From assembly GCF_004010325.2 (NCBI RefSeq), contig NZ_SADR02000005.1, positions 62,001 through 126,000 on the forward strand: a stretch of DNA of 64,000 nucleotides, in the 5' to 3' direction. A program made the translations under genes and the position numbers. Under the pieces are notes generated by a model, which worked only from the letters and a program-made list of their open reading frames with translations, had not been told where the DNA came from and searched no databases. Numbering within the stretch: the first letter of the stretch is position 1; every line of letters begins with the position of its first letter. Shown one piece after another: positions 1 through 8,939 of this stretch. This stretch comes from Mesorhizobium sp. M00.F.Ca.ET.216.01.1.1. Its GTDB lineage: Bacteria; Pseudomonadota; Alphaproteobacteria; Rhizobiales; Rhizobiaceae.

Positions 1-372
1 CTTTCGCCGCATCTGACCGTGTACCGGCCGCCGATCACCATGACGATGTCGATCATCCATCGCATCACCGGCGGAGCGCTCTATTTCGGCACGCTGCTGG
101 TCGCCCTGTGGCTGATGGCGGCGGCGAGGTCCGAGGCCACCTTCGATTGGGTCAACTGGGCATTCGGCTCGTGGCCGGGGCGGCTGGTGCTGTTCGGCTA
201 TACCTGGGCGCTGATGCACCACATGCTGGGCGGCGTCCGCCATCTAATCTGGGACACCGGGGTGGGTCTCGAAAAGGATACGGCCTCCAGGATTGCCTGG
301 GCGACGCTCGCGGGCTCGATCGTGTTGACGCTGCTGATCTGGATCGCCGGCTACATGGCGCGGGGGAGCTGA
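1..372 (+). CDS. sdhC: Succinate dehydrogenase cytochrome b556 subunit (5' end outside window)
   Basis: This is a membrane anchor of complex II that passes electrons from the SdhB iron-sulfur clusters to ubiquinone. The frame is open from base 1 and begins [11 protein letters not shown], the conserved start region of SdhC, so only a few N-terminal residues are missing. The motif SIIHRITGG (quinone-site serine and arginine region) and the pair in [12 protein letters not shown] (haem b histidine) are visible, with three hydrophobic segments. The stop at 370-372 lies two bases before the sdhD start, consistent with one sdhCDAB transcript. Confidence 0.95.
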   Translation, partial: LSPHLTVYRPPITMTMSIIHRITGGALYFGTLLVALWLMAAARSEATFDWVNWAFGSWPGRLVLFGYTWALMHHMLGGVRHLIWDTGVGLEKDTASRIAWATLAGSIVLTLLIWIAGYMARGS

Positions 373-374
373 TC

Positions 375-770
375 GTGAAGGCTAACAACACCGACATGCG
401 CACGCCGCTGGCGAAGGTTCGCGGCCTTGGCTCCGCCCGCGAGGGCACGGAGCATTTCTGGCGCCAGCGACTGACAGCGATCGCCAACATCCCGCTGATA
501 CTGTTCTTCGTCGGCTTCCTGATCGCGCTCAACGGCGCCGGCTTTGCGGAGGTGCGCGCCGCGCTCGCCAATCCGGTCGTGGCGCTGATCCTGGCCCTCG
601 TGCTGCTGTCCGGGCTCTATCATATGCGGCTCGGCATGCAGGCGATCATCGAGGACTATGTGCATGGCGAGGGCATGAAGCTGGCGCTGCTCGTCCTCAA
701 CACCTTCTTTCCCATAGTGGTCGGCGTCGCCTCGATCTTCGCCCTGCTCAAACTGGCACTCGGAGGCTGA
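375..770 (+). CDS. sdhD: Succinate dehydrogenase hydrophobic membrane anchor subunit
   Basis: This is the second membrane anchor of complex II. Three hydrophobic segments follow an N-terminal motif [11 protein letters not shown]. The segment [18 protein letters not shown] carries the histidine expected to ligate haem b and the Asp-Tyr pair near the quinone site. The start is taken as GTG 375, two bases after sdhC; ATG 396 in the same frame is an alternative that would shorten the protein by seven residues. The stop is five bases before sdhA. Length (131 aa) fits the family. Confidence 0.93.
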   Translation: MKANNTDMRTPLAKVRGLGSAREGTEHFWRQRLTAIANIPLILFFVGFLIALNGAGFAEVRAALANPVVALILALVLLSGLYHMRLGMQAIIEDYVHGEGMKLALLVLNTFFPIVVGVASIFALLKLALGG

Positions 771-774
771 CGTT

Positions 775-2613
775 TTGGCCAAGGACGCGAAAAGAGCCGA
801 CACGGCTCCCGCCTACACCTATGTCGACCATAAATTCGACGTCGTGGTGGTCGGCGCCGGCGGCGCCGGGCTGCGCGCCACGCTCGGCATGGCCGAGCAG
901 GGTCTGCGCACCGCCTGCATCACCAAGGTCTTCCCGACGCGGTCGCACACCGTGGCGGCACAAGGCGGCATCGCCGCCTCGCTCGCCAATATGGGCCCCG
1001 ACAACTGGCAGTGGCATCTCTTCGACACCGTCAAAGGTTCGGACTGGCTTGGTGACATCGACGCGCAGGAATACATGGTCCAGCAGGCGCCCGCCGCCGT
1101 CTACGAACTCGAGCATTATGGCGTGCCGTTCTCACGCACCGAGGAAGGCAAGATCTATCAGCGGCCGTTCGGCGGCATGATGATGAATTTCGGCGAGGGA
1201 CCGCCGGTGCAGCGCACCTGTGCGGCCGCCGACCGCACCGGCCATGCCATGCTGCACACGCTCTACGGCCAGTCGCTGAAGAACAACGCGCAGTTCTTCA
1301 TCGAGTATTTTGCGCTCGACCTGATCATGGAGCCGGACGGCACCTGCACCGGCGTCGTTGCCTGGAACCTGGACGACGGCACCATCCACCGTTTTTCGGC
1401 AAAGATAGTGGTGCTGGCGACCGGCGGTTATGGCCGCGCCTATTTCTCGGCGACCTCGGCGCACACCTGCACCGGCGACGGCGGCGGCATGGCCGCACGT
1501 GCCGGCCTTCCGCTTCAGGACATGGAGTTCGTGCAGTTCCACCCGACCGGCATCTACGGCGCCGGTTGCTTGATCACCGAAGGCGCGCGCGGCGAGGGCG
1601 GCTATCTCGTCAATTCCGAGGGCGAGCGCTTCATGGAGCGCTACGCACCGTCGGCCAAGGACCTTGCCTCGCGCGACGTGGTGTCGCGCTGCATGACGCT
1701 GGAGATCCGCGAGGGTCGCGGCGTCGGCCCGAAGAAGGACCACATCTTCCTGCATCTCGACCATCTCGACCCGGCCGTGCTGCACGAGCGGCTGCCCGGC
1801 ATTTCGGAATCGGCGAAGATCTTTGCCGGCGTCGACCTGACCAAGGAGCCGATCCCGGTGCTGCCGACGGTCCACTACAATATGGGCGGCGTGCCGACCA
1901 ATTACTGGGGCGAGGTGCTCAATCCTACGCCCAAGAGTCCCGACCAGGTATCGCCCGGACTGATGGCGGTCGGCGAGGCCGGCTGCGCTTCGGTGCACGG
2001 CGCCAACCGGTTGGGCTCGAACTCGCTGATCGATCTGGTGGTGTTCGGCCGGGCGGCGGCGATCAGGGCCGGCCAGGTGATCGACCGCAACGCGGCGATC
2101 CCTTCGCCCAACGAAGCCTCGGTCGAGAAGATCATGGATCGCTTCGACAGGCTGCGCCACGCCAACGGCTCGACGCCGACCGCCAGCTTGCGCGAAAAGA
2201 TGCAGAAGGCGATGCAGGAAGACGCTGCGGTGTTCCGCACCCAGGAATCGCTGGAAAACGGCTGCAAGCGGATTTCGCAGATATGGGGCGAGCTCAAGGA
2301 CATAAAAGTGTTCGACCGCTCGATGATCTGGAACTCCGACCTGGTCGAGACCCTGGAGCTGGAAAACCTGATGGCCAACGCCATCACCACCGTCTACGGC
2401 GCCGAGGCGCGCAAGGAGAGCCGCGGCGCGCATGCGCGGGAAGATTTTCCGGACCGCGACGACAAGGTCTGGCGCAAGCATACGCTGGCCCAGCTGAGCG
2501 AAGCCGGCAAGGTGACGCTCAGCTACCGGCCGGTGCACACCGAAACGCTGCTCAAGGAGAAGGACGGCGGCATCAACCCGGCCAAGATCGCGCCGAAGGC
2601 CAGGGTGTACTGA
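775..2613 (+). CDS. sdhA: Succinate dehydrogenase flavoprotein subunit
   Basis: This is the catalytic subunit of complex II, oxidising succinate to fumarate with covalently bound FAD on the cytoplasmic face. At 612 aa it has the usual length. The N-terminal dinucleotide motif [12 protein letters not shown] is followed by [11 protein letters not shown], in which His58 is the expected FAD attachment residue. [20 protein letters not shown] and the C-terminal [16 protein letters not shown] are typical. The start is TTG 775, four bases after the sdhD stop; no better in-frame ATG lies before the conserved domain. DUF3052 follows two bases later. Confidence 0.97.
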   Translation: MAKDAKRADTAPAYTYVDHKFDVVVVGAGGAGLRATLGMAEQGLRTACITKVFPTRSHTVAAQGGIAASLANMGPDNWQWHLFDTVKGSDWLGDIDAQEYMVQQAPAAVYELEHYGVPFSRTEEGKIYQRPFGGMMMNFGEGPPVQRTCAAADRTGHAMLHTLYGQSLKNNAQFFIEYFALDLIMEPDGTCTGVVAWNLDDGTIHRFSAKIVVLATGGYGRAYFSATSAHTCTGDGGGMAARAGLPLQDMEFVQFHPTGIYGAGCLITEGARGEGGYLVNSEGERFMERYAPSAKDLASRDVVSRCMTLEIREGRGVGPKKDHIFLHLDHLDPAVLHERLPGISESAKIFAGVDLTKEPIPVLPTVHYNMGGVPTNYWGEVLNPTPKSPDQVSPGLMAVGEAGCASVHGANRLGSNSLIDLVVFGRAAAIRAGQVIDRNAAIPSPNEASVEKIMDRFDRLRHANGSTPTASLREKMQKAMQEDAAVFRTQESLENGCKRISQIWGELKDIKVFDRSMIWNSDLVETLELENLMANAITTVYGAEARKESRGAHAREDFPDRDDKVWRKHTLAQLSEAGKVTLSYRPVHTETLLKEKDGGINPAKIAPKARVY

Positions 2614-2615
2614 CC

Positions 2616-3053
2616 ATGGCGCTGGCGGCTGCGGGATATTCCGGCACGCCTCTTCCGGCCAAGCTCGGCCTGAAGGACGGCATGACCGCCGCCTTCATCG
2701 CCCTGCCGGCGGAACTCGGCGATCTGGCCGCCGCCGTCGACTTTGCCCATGTCGACCGGCTGCCGGCCTGGTCGAAGATTTCCGGCTCTGCCCGGAAATA
2801 CGATGCCGTCCACGCCTTCACCAGGCAGCGCGCCGAGATCGAGGACCACCTTGCCGATGTCAAGGCGGCAATCGAGCGCCACGGCATGGTCTGGGTGTCC
2901 TGGCCGAAGAAGGCATCGAAGGTGCCGACCGACGTCACCGAGGACGTCATCCGCGCGGAAGCGCTGAAGCTCGACCTTGTCGATGTGAAGGTCGCTGCCG
3001 TAAATGCGATTTGGTCCGGGCTGAAGCTCGTCATCCGAAAGGACCTCAGGTAA
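2616..3053 (+). CDS. DUF3052 domain protein encoded inside the sdh operon
   Basis: This 145-residue protein has no assigned function. The motifs YSGTPLPAKLGLKDG near the N-terminus and MVWVSWPKKASKVPTDVTED near residue 95 are characteristic of the DUF3052 family, as is the C-terminal WSGLKLV. It has no signal peptide or membrane segment, so it should be cytoplasmic. It starts two bases after the sdhA stop and its own stop is directly followed by the sdhB ATG, so it must be co-transcribed and probably translationally coupled. Its position suggests, but does not prove, a link to complex II. Confidence 0.85.
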   Translation: MALAAAGYSGTPLPAKLGLKDGMTAAFIALPAELGDLAAAVDFAHVDRLPAWSKISGSARKYDAVHAFTRQRAEIEDHLADVKAAIERHGMVWVSWPKKASKVPTDVTEDVIRAEALKLDLVDVKVAAVNAIWSGLKLVIRKDLR

Positions 3054-3833
3054 ATGGTCGAACTCACGCTGCCCAGGAACTCGCAGATCAAGGTTGGAAA
3101 AACCTGGCCGAAGCCGGAAGGCGCGACCAATCTGCGCGAGTACAGGATCTACCGCTGGTCGCCAGATGACGACGAGAACCCGCGCATGGACACCTATTTC
3201 GTCGACATGGACGATTGCGGGCCGATGGTGCTCGACGCGCTGCTCTACATTAAGAACAAGATCGACCCGACGCTGACGCTGCGCCGCTCCTGCCGCGAGG
3301 GCATTTGCGGTTCCTGCGCCATGAACATCGACGGCTCGAACACGCTCGCCTGCACCAAGGGCTGCGATGACATTTCTGGCGCGATCAAGGTCTATCCGCT
3401 GCCGCACATGCCGGTGGTCAAGGACCTAGTGCCCGACCTCACCAATTTCTACGCCCAGCACGCCTCGATCGAGCCGTGGCTGAAGACGGTGTCGCCAGAG
3501 CCGGCCAAGGAATGGCTGCAGAGCCATGAGGATCGCGAAAAGCTCGACGGGCTCTACGAGTGCATCTTGTGCGCCTGCTGTTCGACCTCGTGCCCGAGCT
3601 ACTGGTGGAACGGCGACCGCTATCTCGGCCCGGCGACGCTGCTGCAGGCCTATCGCTGGCTGATCGATTCCCGAGACGAGGCCACGGGCGAGCGGCTCGA
3701 CAACCTCGAAGACCCGTTCAGGCTCTATCGCTGCCACACCATCATGAACTGCGCCCAGGCCTGCCCGAAGGGTCTCAACCCGGCCAAGGCGATCGCCGAG
3801 ATCAAGAAGATGATGGTGGAGAGAAGGGTTTAG
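3054..3833 (+). CDS. sdhB: Succinate dehydrogenase iron-sulfur subunit
   Basis: This subunit relays electrons from FAD to quinone through three iron-sulfur clusters. All three cysteine groups are present: the [2Fe-2S] ferredoxin motif [12 protein letters not shown] with a later Cys in LACTKGC, the [4Fe-4S] motif [12 protein letters not shown], and the [3Fe-4S] motif [17 protein letters not shown]. At 259 aa it has normal length. The ATG at 3054 directly abuts the preceding stop codon. It is the last gene of the operon; a palindromic repeat lies about 80 bases downstream. Confidence 0.97.
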   Translation: MVELTLPRNSQIKVGKTWPKPEGATNLREYRIYRWSPDDDENPRMDTYFVDMDDCGPMVLDALLYIKNKIDPTLTLRRSCREGICGSCAMNIDGSNTLACTKGCDDISGAIKVYPLPHMPVVKDLVPDLTNFYAQHASIEPWLKTVSPEPAKEWLQSHEDREKLDGLYECILCACCSTSCPSYWWNGDRYLGPATLLQAYRWLIDSRDEATGERLDNLEDPFRLYRCHTIMNCAQACPKGLNPAKAIAEIKKMMVERRV

Positions 3834-3914
3834 CTGCAGGCGTGGCGTCTGCGTTACAATTACCGCTGCGATCGTCTCGCCGGCTAAGTAATCTTCGGCA
3901 AGCCGTTGGATTTA

Positions 3915-3968
3915 GTCATCCCAGGGTCTGCGCTGCGTCGCTTCGCTCCTTGCTCCGCCTGGGATGAC
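3915..3968. repeat. Intergenic palindrome downstream of sdhB
   Basis: An 11-base perfect inverted repeat, gtcatcccagg (3915-3925) and cctgggatgac (3958-3968), encloses a 32-base loop. It lies in the 258-base gap between sdhB and the next gene. It looks like a dispersed intergenic palindrome and could act as a terminator or RNA-stabilising hairpin, although no T-run follows. The rest of the gap shows nothing recognisable. Confidence 0.6.
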
Positions 3969-4091
3969 GAAGGGGCGATGGCTTCGGCCAACCTCCAAGG
4001 TTTGCGGTAGCCTGCAAAATGGAACTATGGATGTCAGCGGCCGCCAGGCTCTGTCGAAAATTACAGTACCAAGAACCGATAGCCGATCCCA

Positions 4092-4730
4092 ATGACTGAC
4101 TCTGATCTTCCCATCCTCTCTCCCGTCGAAGCCCGCGTGCTCGGTTGCCTGATCGAAAAGAAGGAACTGACGCCCGATGTCTATCCGCTGACGCTCAATG
4201 GCGCGCATGCCGCCGCGAACCAGAAGACGGCGCGCGAGCCGGTGATGTCGGTGGAGCTTGCCGAAGTCCGGCGCGCGCTTGGCCAGCTGGAGCAGAAGGG
4301 CCTTGTCAGGCAGGTCTTTGCCTCGCGCGTCGAGCGCTACGAGCATGTCGTCGCACAGCGCTTTTCCCTGACCTCGGCGCAGATCGTGCTGCTTGGCCTG
4401 TTGTTGCTGCGCGGTCCGCAGACGGCCTATGAATTGCTGGCGCGGAGCGAGCGCATGGCGCGGTTTCCGTCCGTCGACGAGCTTCGCGGCAATCTCGACC
4501 TGTTGATCGGCCGCAAGCCGCCGCTCGTGCAGCAGATCGATCGCGGTCCCGGCCAGCGCGAGGACCGCTACGCTCATCTCCTGTGCGGGCCGGTGCAGAT
4601 GCCATTGGCTGCAGCGCCCTTGCAATCGCCTTCGCCGGCTACGGATCTCGAAGCGCGCGTGCAGGCCCTCGAGGAAGAGGTCGAACGATTGCGCGCGCGC
4701 ATCGATGCGCTGGCCGGCGAAGGACGCTAG
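4092..4730 (+). CDS. YceH family (DUF480) protein
   Basis: This 212-aa protein matches the YceH/UPF0502 family: LSPVEARVLGCLIEKKELTPDVYP at the start, then the conserved NQKTAREPVM. The family fold is two winged-helix domains, so a DNA-binding or regulatory role is possible, but no function is established. A C-terminal leucine-rich heptad stretch (about residues 185-207) looks like a short coiled coil. It is a single gene, convergent with the OsmC gene 96 bases downstream. Compositionally it resembles its neighbours. Confidence 0.85.
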   Translation: MTDSDLPILSPVEARVLGCLIEKKELTPDVYPLTLNGAHAAANQKTAREPVMSVELAEVRRALGQLEQKGLVRQVFASRVERYEHVVAQRFSLTSAQIVLLGLLLLRGPQTAYELLARSERMARFPSVDELRGNLDLLIGRKPPLVQQIDRGPGQREDRYAHLLCGPVQMPLAAAPLQSPSPATDLEARVQALEEEVERLRARIDALAGEGR

Positions 4731-4826
4731 CGACAGGTTCGATAAGTGCGCCGCCGGGTCGCGCGGAATGCCACCAGACAGAAACGCGGGCACCAAAGCC
4801 GGCGTCGCATGGCATTGAACGGGTTC

Positions 4827-5252
4827 TCAGCCGAGCCGGGCGTCGAGCGACACTTTTATGGCGCCGAGCGCCTTCGAAACCGGGCACTCGGCCTTGGCCT
4901 TTTCGGCCAATTCCCTAAATTTCGCCGCATCGATGCCCGGCACCTTGCCAACCAGCGTGATGGCGCTGCCGGTGATGCCGGTGCCTGGAATCAGTGTCAC
5001 CACGGCCTTGGCGTCGAGTTGGGCGGCGGGCGTGCCGTTCTCGGCCAGGAAATGCGAAAGCTGCATGGCATAGCAGCCGGCATGCGCCGCTGCGATCAGC
5101 TCTTCCGGGTTGGTGCCGGATTTGCCGCTCTCGTCTTCGAAGCGCGTCTTGAACGAATAAGGCGTGCCCTTCAGGACCCCGCTCTGGGTGTCGAGCGTGC
5201 CATTGCCCTCCTTCAGATTGCCTTTCCAGACGGCGTTTGCGGTGCGGTCCAT
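4827..5252 (-). CDS. OsmC family peroxiredoxin
   Basis: This 141-aa OsmC-type thiol peroxidase probably detoxifies organic hydroperoxides in the cytoplasm. The two expected redox cysteines are present: Cys60 in AAHAGCYAMQLSHFL and Cys123 in AECPVSKAL. The N-terminal TANAVWKGNLKEGNGTL and the TNPEELIAAAHAGC stretch are typical of OsmC rather than Ohr. The start at 5252 is chosen because an AAGGAGG ribosome site precedes it by six bases; an upstream in-frame extension lacks family similarity. Confidence 0.92.
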   Translation of the reverse strand: MDRTANAVWKGNLKEGNGTLDTQSGVLKGTPYSFKTRFEDESGKSGTNPEELIAAAHAGCYAMQLSHFLAENGTPAAQLDAKAVVTLIPGTGITGSAITLVGKVPGIDAAKFRELAEKAKAECPVSKALGAIKVSLDARLG

Positions 5253-5477
5253 GAATTCCTCCTTGATTGTCGCGATGCGCCGGCCAGCGCCAGCGTTCTT
5301 CTCGACTATAGCGCGGGCGCACTGGAAGACCACCGCGCTCTTTGGCGGTCATGCAATGTTGGCGACGGCGCGCCCGAATTTTTTTGAGAAAAAATTGTGC
5401 GTGCAAAAATGTCGACTTCCATCTGGCTCGGCCGTCCTGCGGGCGGCCATGGAATTGGTGGCCGGATGGAGGATCAC

Positions 5478-5696
5478 ATGAACAATCTGTTTTCCGCGCA
5501 CTGGACAAGCACCGGCTGTAAGGCCGACGAACAAGAAGCCTACTGGTCGCATCTGCCGCCTTCCGGTTTCGGCCGACTGCTTGCGGCGGTCGTCATCATT
5601 GGGGTTGCGCTGTCCGTTCTCGACAGTGCAGCGGACAAAGGCCCGCCTGACATCTCGATTGCCTCGTCCTATGGTTCATCGCAGCAGGGGAGATAG
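5478..5696 (+). CDS. Small single-pass membrane protein, unknown function
   Basis: This 72-aa protein was not recognised. It has a polar N-terminal half (residues 1-37) and one hydrophobic segment, RLLAAVVIIGVALSVLDSA, followed by a short polar tail. The start at 5478 is chosen over in-frame ATGs at 5397 and 5466 because a GGAGG site sits five bases upstream. It ends two bases before the YciI-like gene, so the two are probably co-transcribed. The roughly 225-base gap upstream contains an AT-rich patch (5380-5400) that may hold its promoter. Confidence 0.6.
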   Translation: MNNLFSAHWTSTGCKADEQEAYWSHLPPSGFGRLLAAVVIIGVALSVLDSAADKGPPDISIASSYGSSQQGR

Positions 5697-5698
5697 AC

Positions 5699-6055
5699 AT
5701 GAAATATGTTTGCCTGGTCTACGGCGAAGAAAAAGACCTTTACGCAATGACCCCCGAGCGGTTGGCCAAGCTCGACGCGGATTCGCTGGCCTATGACAGG
5801 TCGGTGGAGCAAAGCGGCCGGCTGATCATCGCGCAGGCGCTGCAATCGGTGAAGACCTCGAAAACCGTCCGGCGGCGCAAGGGCAAGAGGCTGATCACGG
5901 ACGGCCCCTTCGCCGAGACCAAGGAACAGTTGCTCGGCTTCGTCATGATCGAGGCCGAGGATCTCGACGAGGCGTTGGAGATTGCCGGCGGGATTCCGCT
6001 GGCCGAAATCGGCACGATCGAGGTCAGGGCGATCTACAAGGTGCCGGGGTCCTGA
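5699..6055 (+). CDS. YciI-related (DGPF-type) protein
   Basis: This 118-aa protein is of the YCII/DGPF family. It begins MKYVCLVYGEEKDLYAM and contains the hallmark LITDGPFAETKEQLLGF, followed by DLDEALEIAGGIP. Such proteins adopt a ferredoxin-like dimeric fold and are often encoded near ECF sigma factors; no sigma factor is present here. It follows the small membrane protein gene by two bases and is convergent with the hydroxylase gene 25 bases downstream. The enzymatic role is unknown. Confidence 0.88.
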   Translation: MKYVCLVYGEEKDLYAMTPERLAKLDADSLAYDRSVEQSGRLIIAQALQSVKTSKTVRRRKGKRLITDGPFAETKEQLLGFVMIEAEDLDEALEIAGGIPLAEIGTIEVRAIYKVPGS

Positions 6056-6080
6056 GCGATCGGCGCAAGCTGTTCGGGCG

Positions 6081-7343
6081 TTAGATTGCCTCGCCCTTGA
6101 GCAGTTTCGGCGTGTCGCCGGACAGACCGGACGCCTGGCGGATGAAAAAATCCTTCAGCAGCGGCATGCGTTCGACGAGACCCAGACCGATGTCGCGGAC
6201 AGTGCGTAGCGGGCCGATATCGTTCGAAAACAGCCGGTTCAGGACATCGGTGGTGACGCCCATTTGCAGCGTGTCGAAACGCCGCCACTGCTGGTAGCGT
6301 TCGAGCACGTTGAGCGCGCCGATATCCTGGCCGAGCCGGTCGGCCTCGACCAGCACTTCGGCAAGAGCCGCCACATCCTTAAAGCCAAGATTGAGGCCCT
6401 GGCCGGCGATCGGGTGGATGCCGTGGGCGGCGTCGCCGGCAAGCGCAATGCGTGGCGCGACGAAGGCGCGGGCGATGGTCAGGCCGAGTGGCCAGGCGCG
6501 CGGCTTGTCGGCGACATGGATCTCGCCGAGCTTCAGGCCAAACCGCTGCTCGAGCTCGTGCTCGAAGACGAGGTCGTCGCCGTCGACCAGCTTTTCGGCA
6601 TCTTCCGACCGCTCGACCCAGACGATCGACGAGCGGTTGGTGCCGTCCTTGTCCGGCTTGAGCGGCAGCGTGGCGAAGGGGCCGGCTGGGAGAAAATGCT
6701 CTTCGGCGCGGCCATTGTGCGGGCGTTCATGTGCGACGGTGCAGACGATGCCGGACTGGCCGTACTGCCATTTCACAGTCTTGATGCCGGCCATGTCGCG
6801 CAGCTTCGAGTTGACGCCGTCGGCAGCAACCAGCAACCGGGCCTTTAGCGTCGCGCCATCGGCAAGGTGCACGGTGATGCCGGCGCCGTTGCTGTCGAAG
6901 GCGCTGACGGCGACGCCTTCGATGATGTCGATGCCGAGTTTTTCGGCGCGCTGGCGCAAGGCGCCGTTCAAATCCTTGTTGGCGACCATGTGCGCAAAAG
7001 GCTCGCCGGGCGCGACCTCGCCGTCAAAGGTGAGAAACACCGGGCGCACCGGATCGGAGGCGCGCGAATCGGTGATGATCATCTCGGTGATCGCCTGCGC
7101 TTGTGGAGCGATCTCGTTCCACACGCCGAGCTGGTCGAGCATGCGCGAGGCCGCAGCGGCGATGGCCGAGGCGCGGCCGTCCTTCTGCCAGACGTCGGCG
7201 GGCGCGGCGTCGACGACGGCGACGGCGAGGCTGGGGCGTGCCTGTTTCAGCGACACGGCAGCGGTGAGGCCGACATAGCCGGCGCCGGCGATCAAAATGT
7301 CGAGCGAGGCTGGGGTTTTTGCATCTGCCCTGCGGTCCACCAT
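6081..7343 (-). CDS. UbiH/UbiF/UbiL-family ubiquinone biosynthesis hydroxylase
   Basis: This is an FAD-dependent monooxygenase of 420 aa that should hydroxylate the ubiquinone ring. The three flavin motifs of the family are present: ILIAGAGYVGL near residue 17, AADGVNSKLRDMAG near residue 180, and the GD motif LAGDAAHGIHPIAGQGLNLG near residue 300. Alphaproteobacteria often use one enzyme (UbiL) for more than one ring position, and I cannot tell which position this one acts on. The start at 7343 follows a GAAAGGA site. It stands alone, divergent from tesB. Confidence 0.88.
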   Translation of the reverse strand: MVDRRADAKTPASLDILIAGAGYVGLTAAVSLKQARPSLAVAVVDAAPADVWQKDGRASAIAAAASRMLDQLGVWNEIAPQAQAITEMIITDSRASDPVRPVFLTFDGEVAPGEPFAHMVANKDLNGALRQRAEKLGIDIIEGVAVSAFDSNGAGITVHLADGATLKARLLVAADGVNSKLRDMAGIKTVKWQYGQSGIVCTVAHERPHNGRAEEHFLPAGPFATLPLKPDKDGTNRSSIVWVERSEDAEKLVDGDDLVFEHELEQRFGLKLGEIHVADKPRAWPLGLTIARAFVAPRIALAGDAAHGIHPIAGQGLNLGFKDVAALAEVLVEADRLGQDIGALNVLERYQQWRRFDTLQMGVTTDVLNRLFSNDIGPLRTVRDIGLGLVERMPLLKDFFIRQASGLSGDTPKLLKGEAI

Positions 7344-7474
7344 GACAAATCCTTTCGCGGCCTCGTTGTCCCGGGAGCCCATCCCGGGCCGTCGTCAGCC
7401 ATTCCGGCCTTGACTGCCCGCCGTTCGTGTTGGAAACCGCCATAACATTTTCTGCTGCGGCGAGGGCGCGAAAC

Positions 7475-8350
7475 ATGACGGCGGCCATGGACGAGCTTCT
7501 CGACATTCTTGACCTCGAGCAGCTGGAACACAACCTGTACCGTGGTCGCAGCCCCAAACTCGACTGGCAGCGCATCTTCGGCGGGCAGACCATCGCCCAG
7601 GCGCTGGTCGCTGCCCAGCGGACGGTGGAACCCGAGCGCCATGTGCATTCGCTGCACGGCTATTTCATGCGGCCCGGCGACACCAAGGTGCCGATCATCT
7701 ACCAGGTCGACCGCATCCGCGACGGCGGCTCCTTCACCACGCGCCGCGTCGTCGCGATCCAGCACGGCCAGGCGATCTTTTCGCTGGAAGCCTCGTTCCA
7801 GCAGGACGAGGTCGGTCTCGAGCACCAGGTGCCGATGCCACGGGACGTGCCGGCGCCCGACAGCCTGCTGTCGCAGCGCGAATTGCTGGGCAAGTTCGGC
7901 GAGGCAGTCCCCGACGGCATCAAGCGCTATTGGGAGCGCGACCGGCCGATCGAGATGAAGCCGGTGATGCTGAAGCATTACACCAGCCGCGAAAAACTGG
8001 AACCGAAGCAGAACATCTGGATCCGCACGACCGGCCCGGTACCGGCCGATCGCGCCACGCAGGCAGCCGTGCTCGCTTACCTGTCCGACATGACGTTGCT
8101 CGACACCTCGACCTTTGCGCATGGCCGCGCCATTTTCGATCGCGACATCCAGGCCGCAAGCCTCGACCATGCCATGTGGTTCCATCGCAGCCACCCGCTC
8201 GATGACTGGATCCTTTACACGCAAGACAGCCCTTCGACACAGGGGTCACGGGGCTTCACTCGCGGGTCGCTGTTTGCCCGCGACGGCACTTTGATCGCTT
8301 CGGTTGCCCAGGAAGGGCTTATCCGGCTAAAGAGACCGCCTGCACAGTAG
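7475..8350 (+). CDS. tesB: Acyl-CoA thioesterase II
   Basis: This 291-aa double hot-dog protein hydrolyses acyl-CoA to free fatty acid and CoA. Family motifs include FGGQTIAQALVAA, HSLHGYFMRPGD and the C-terminal catalytic elements: Asp in LAYLSDMTLLDTS, Thr in the same stretch, and Gln in SVAQEGLIR. ATG 7475 is chosen, with a GAGGG site just upstream; ATG 7427 and ATG 7487 are in-frame alternatives. Its TAG stop is part of the palindrome described at 8348-8371. Confidence 0.92.
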   Translation: MTAAMDELLDILDLEQLEHNLYRGRSPKLDWQRIFGGQTIAQALVAAQRTVEPERHVHSLHGYFMRPGDTKVPIIYQVDRIRDGGSFTTRRVVAIQHGQAIFSLEASFQQDEVGLEHQVPMPRDVPAPDSLLSQRELLGKFGEAVPDGIKRYWERDRPIEMKPVMLKHYTSREKLEPKQNIWIRTTGPVPADRATQAAVLAYLSDMTLLDTSTFAHGRAIFDRDIQAASLDHAMWFHRSHPLDDWILYTQDSPSTQGSRGFTRGSLFARDGTLIASVAQEGLIRLKRPPAQ

Positions 8351-8371
8351 GCATTTTTTAAAAATTGCCTA
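8348..8371. promoter_or_regulatory. AT-rich palindrome overlapping tesB stop, possible NtrC site
   Basis: TAGGCA (8348-8353) and TGCCTA (8366-8371) form an inverted repeat around an A/T-only centre; the half-site GCCTATTTTTTAA then continues to 8378. It starts in the tesB stop codon and lies about 100-120 bases before the sigma-54-like element, a normal distance for an NtrC enhancer. Alternatively it is a weak terminator for tesB. This is inference only. Confidence 0.35.
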
Positions 8372-8468
8372 TTTTTTAATCAGACGTACTGCCGCTACTG
8401 TGAACAGCGGGCTTTGCAGGCTCTCCCAATCTCTTTGTTTACAATAGGTTAACACCCTGCTTCGGCAA

Positions 8469-8484
8469 TTGGCACGGAGCTTGA
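8469..8484 (+). promoter_or_regulatory. Sigma-54-like promoter of glnK-amtB
   Basis: The sequence TTGGCACGGAGCTTGA matches the -24/-12 sigma-54 consensus (TGGCAC-N5-TTGC) except for the last base, with GG at 8471-8472 as the -24 element. It lies 86 bases before the glnK start. glnK-amtB operons are normally NtrC/RpoN-dependent, which supports the assignment. Confidence 0.65.
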
Positions 8485-8563
8485 ATCCTAGCAGGCACTC
8501 TCCGGCTCTCATTTGGATCGGCGAAGTCGTGCAAACGCGGGGGACCGCAACAGCAAAGGGTGA

Positions 8564-8908
<345 letters not shown>

Positions 8909-8939
8909 GCTGCGAACACGTATTCCAATGGAGAGTTCA

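Noticed and set aside
1132..2538. A 468-codon minus-strand frame within sdhA
   Set aside because: It is a shadow of the sdhA codon pattern and has no ribosome site or domain.
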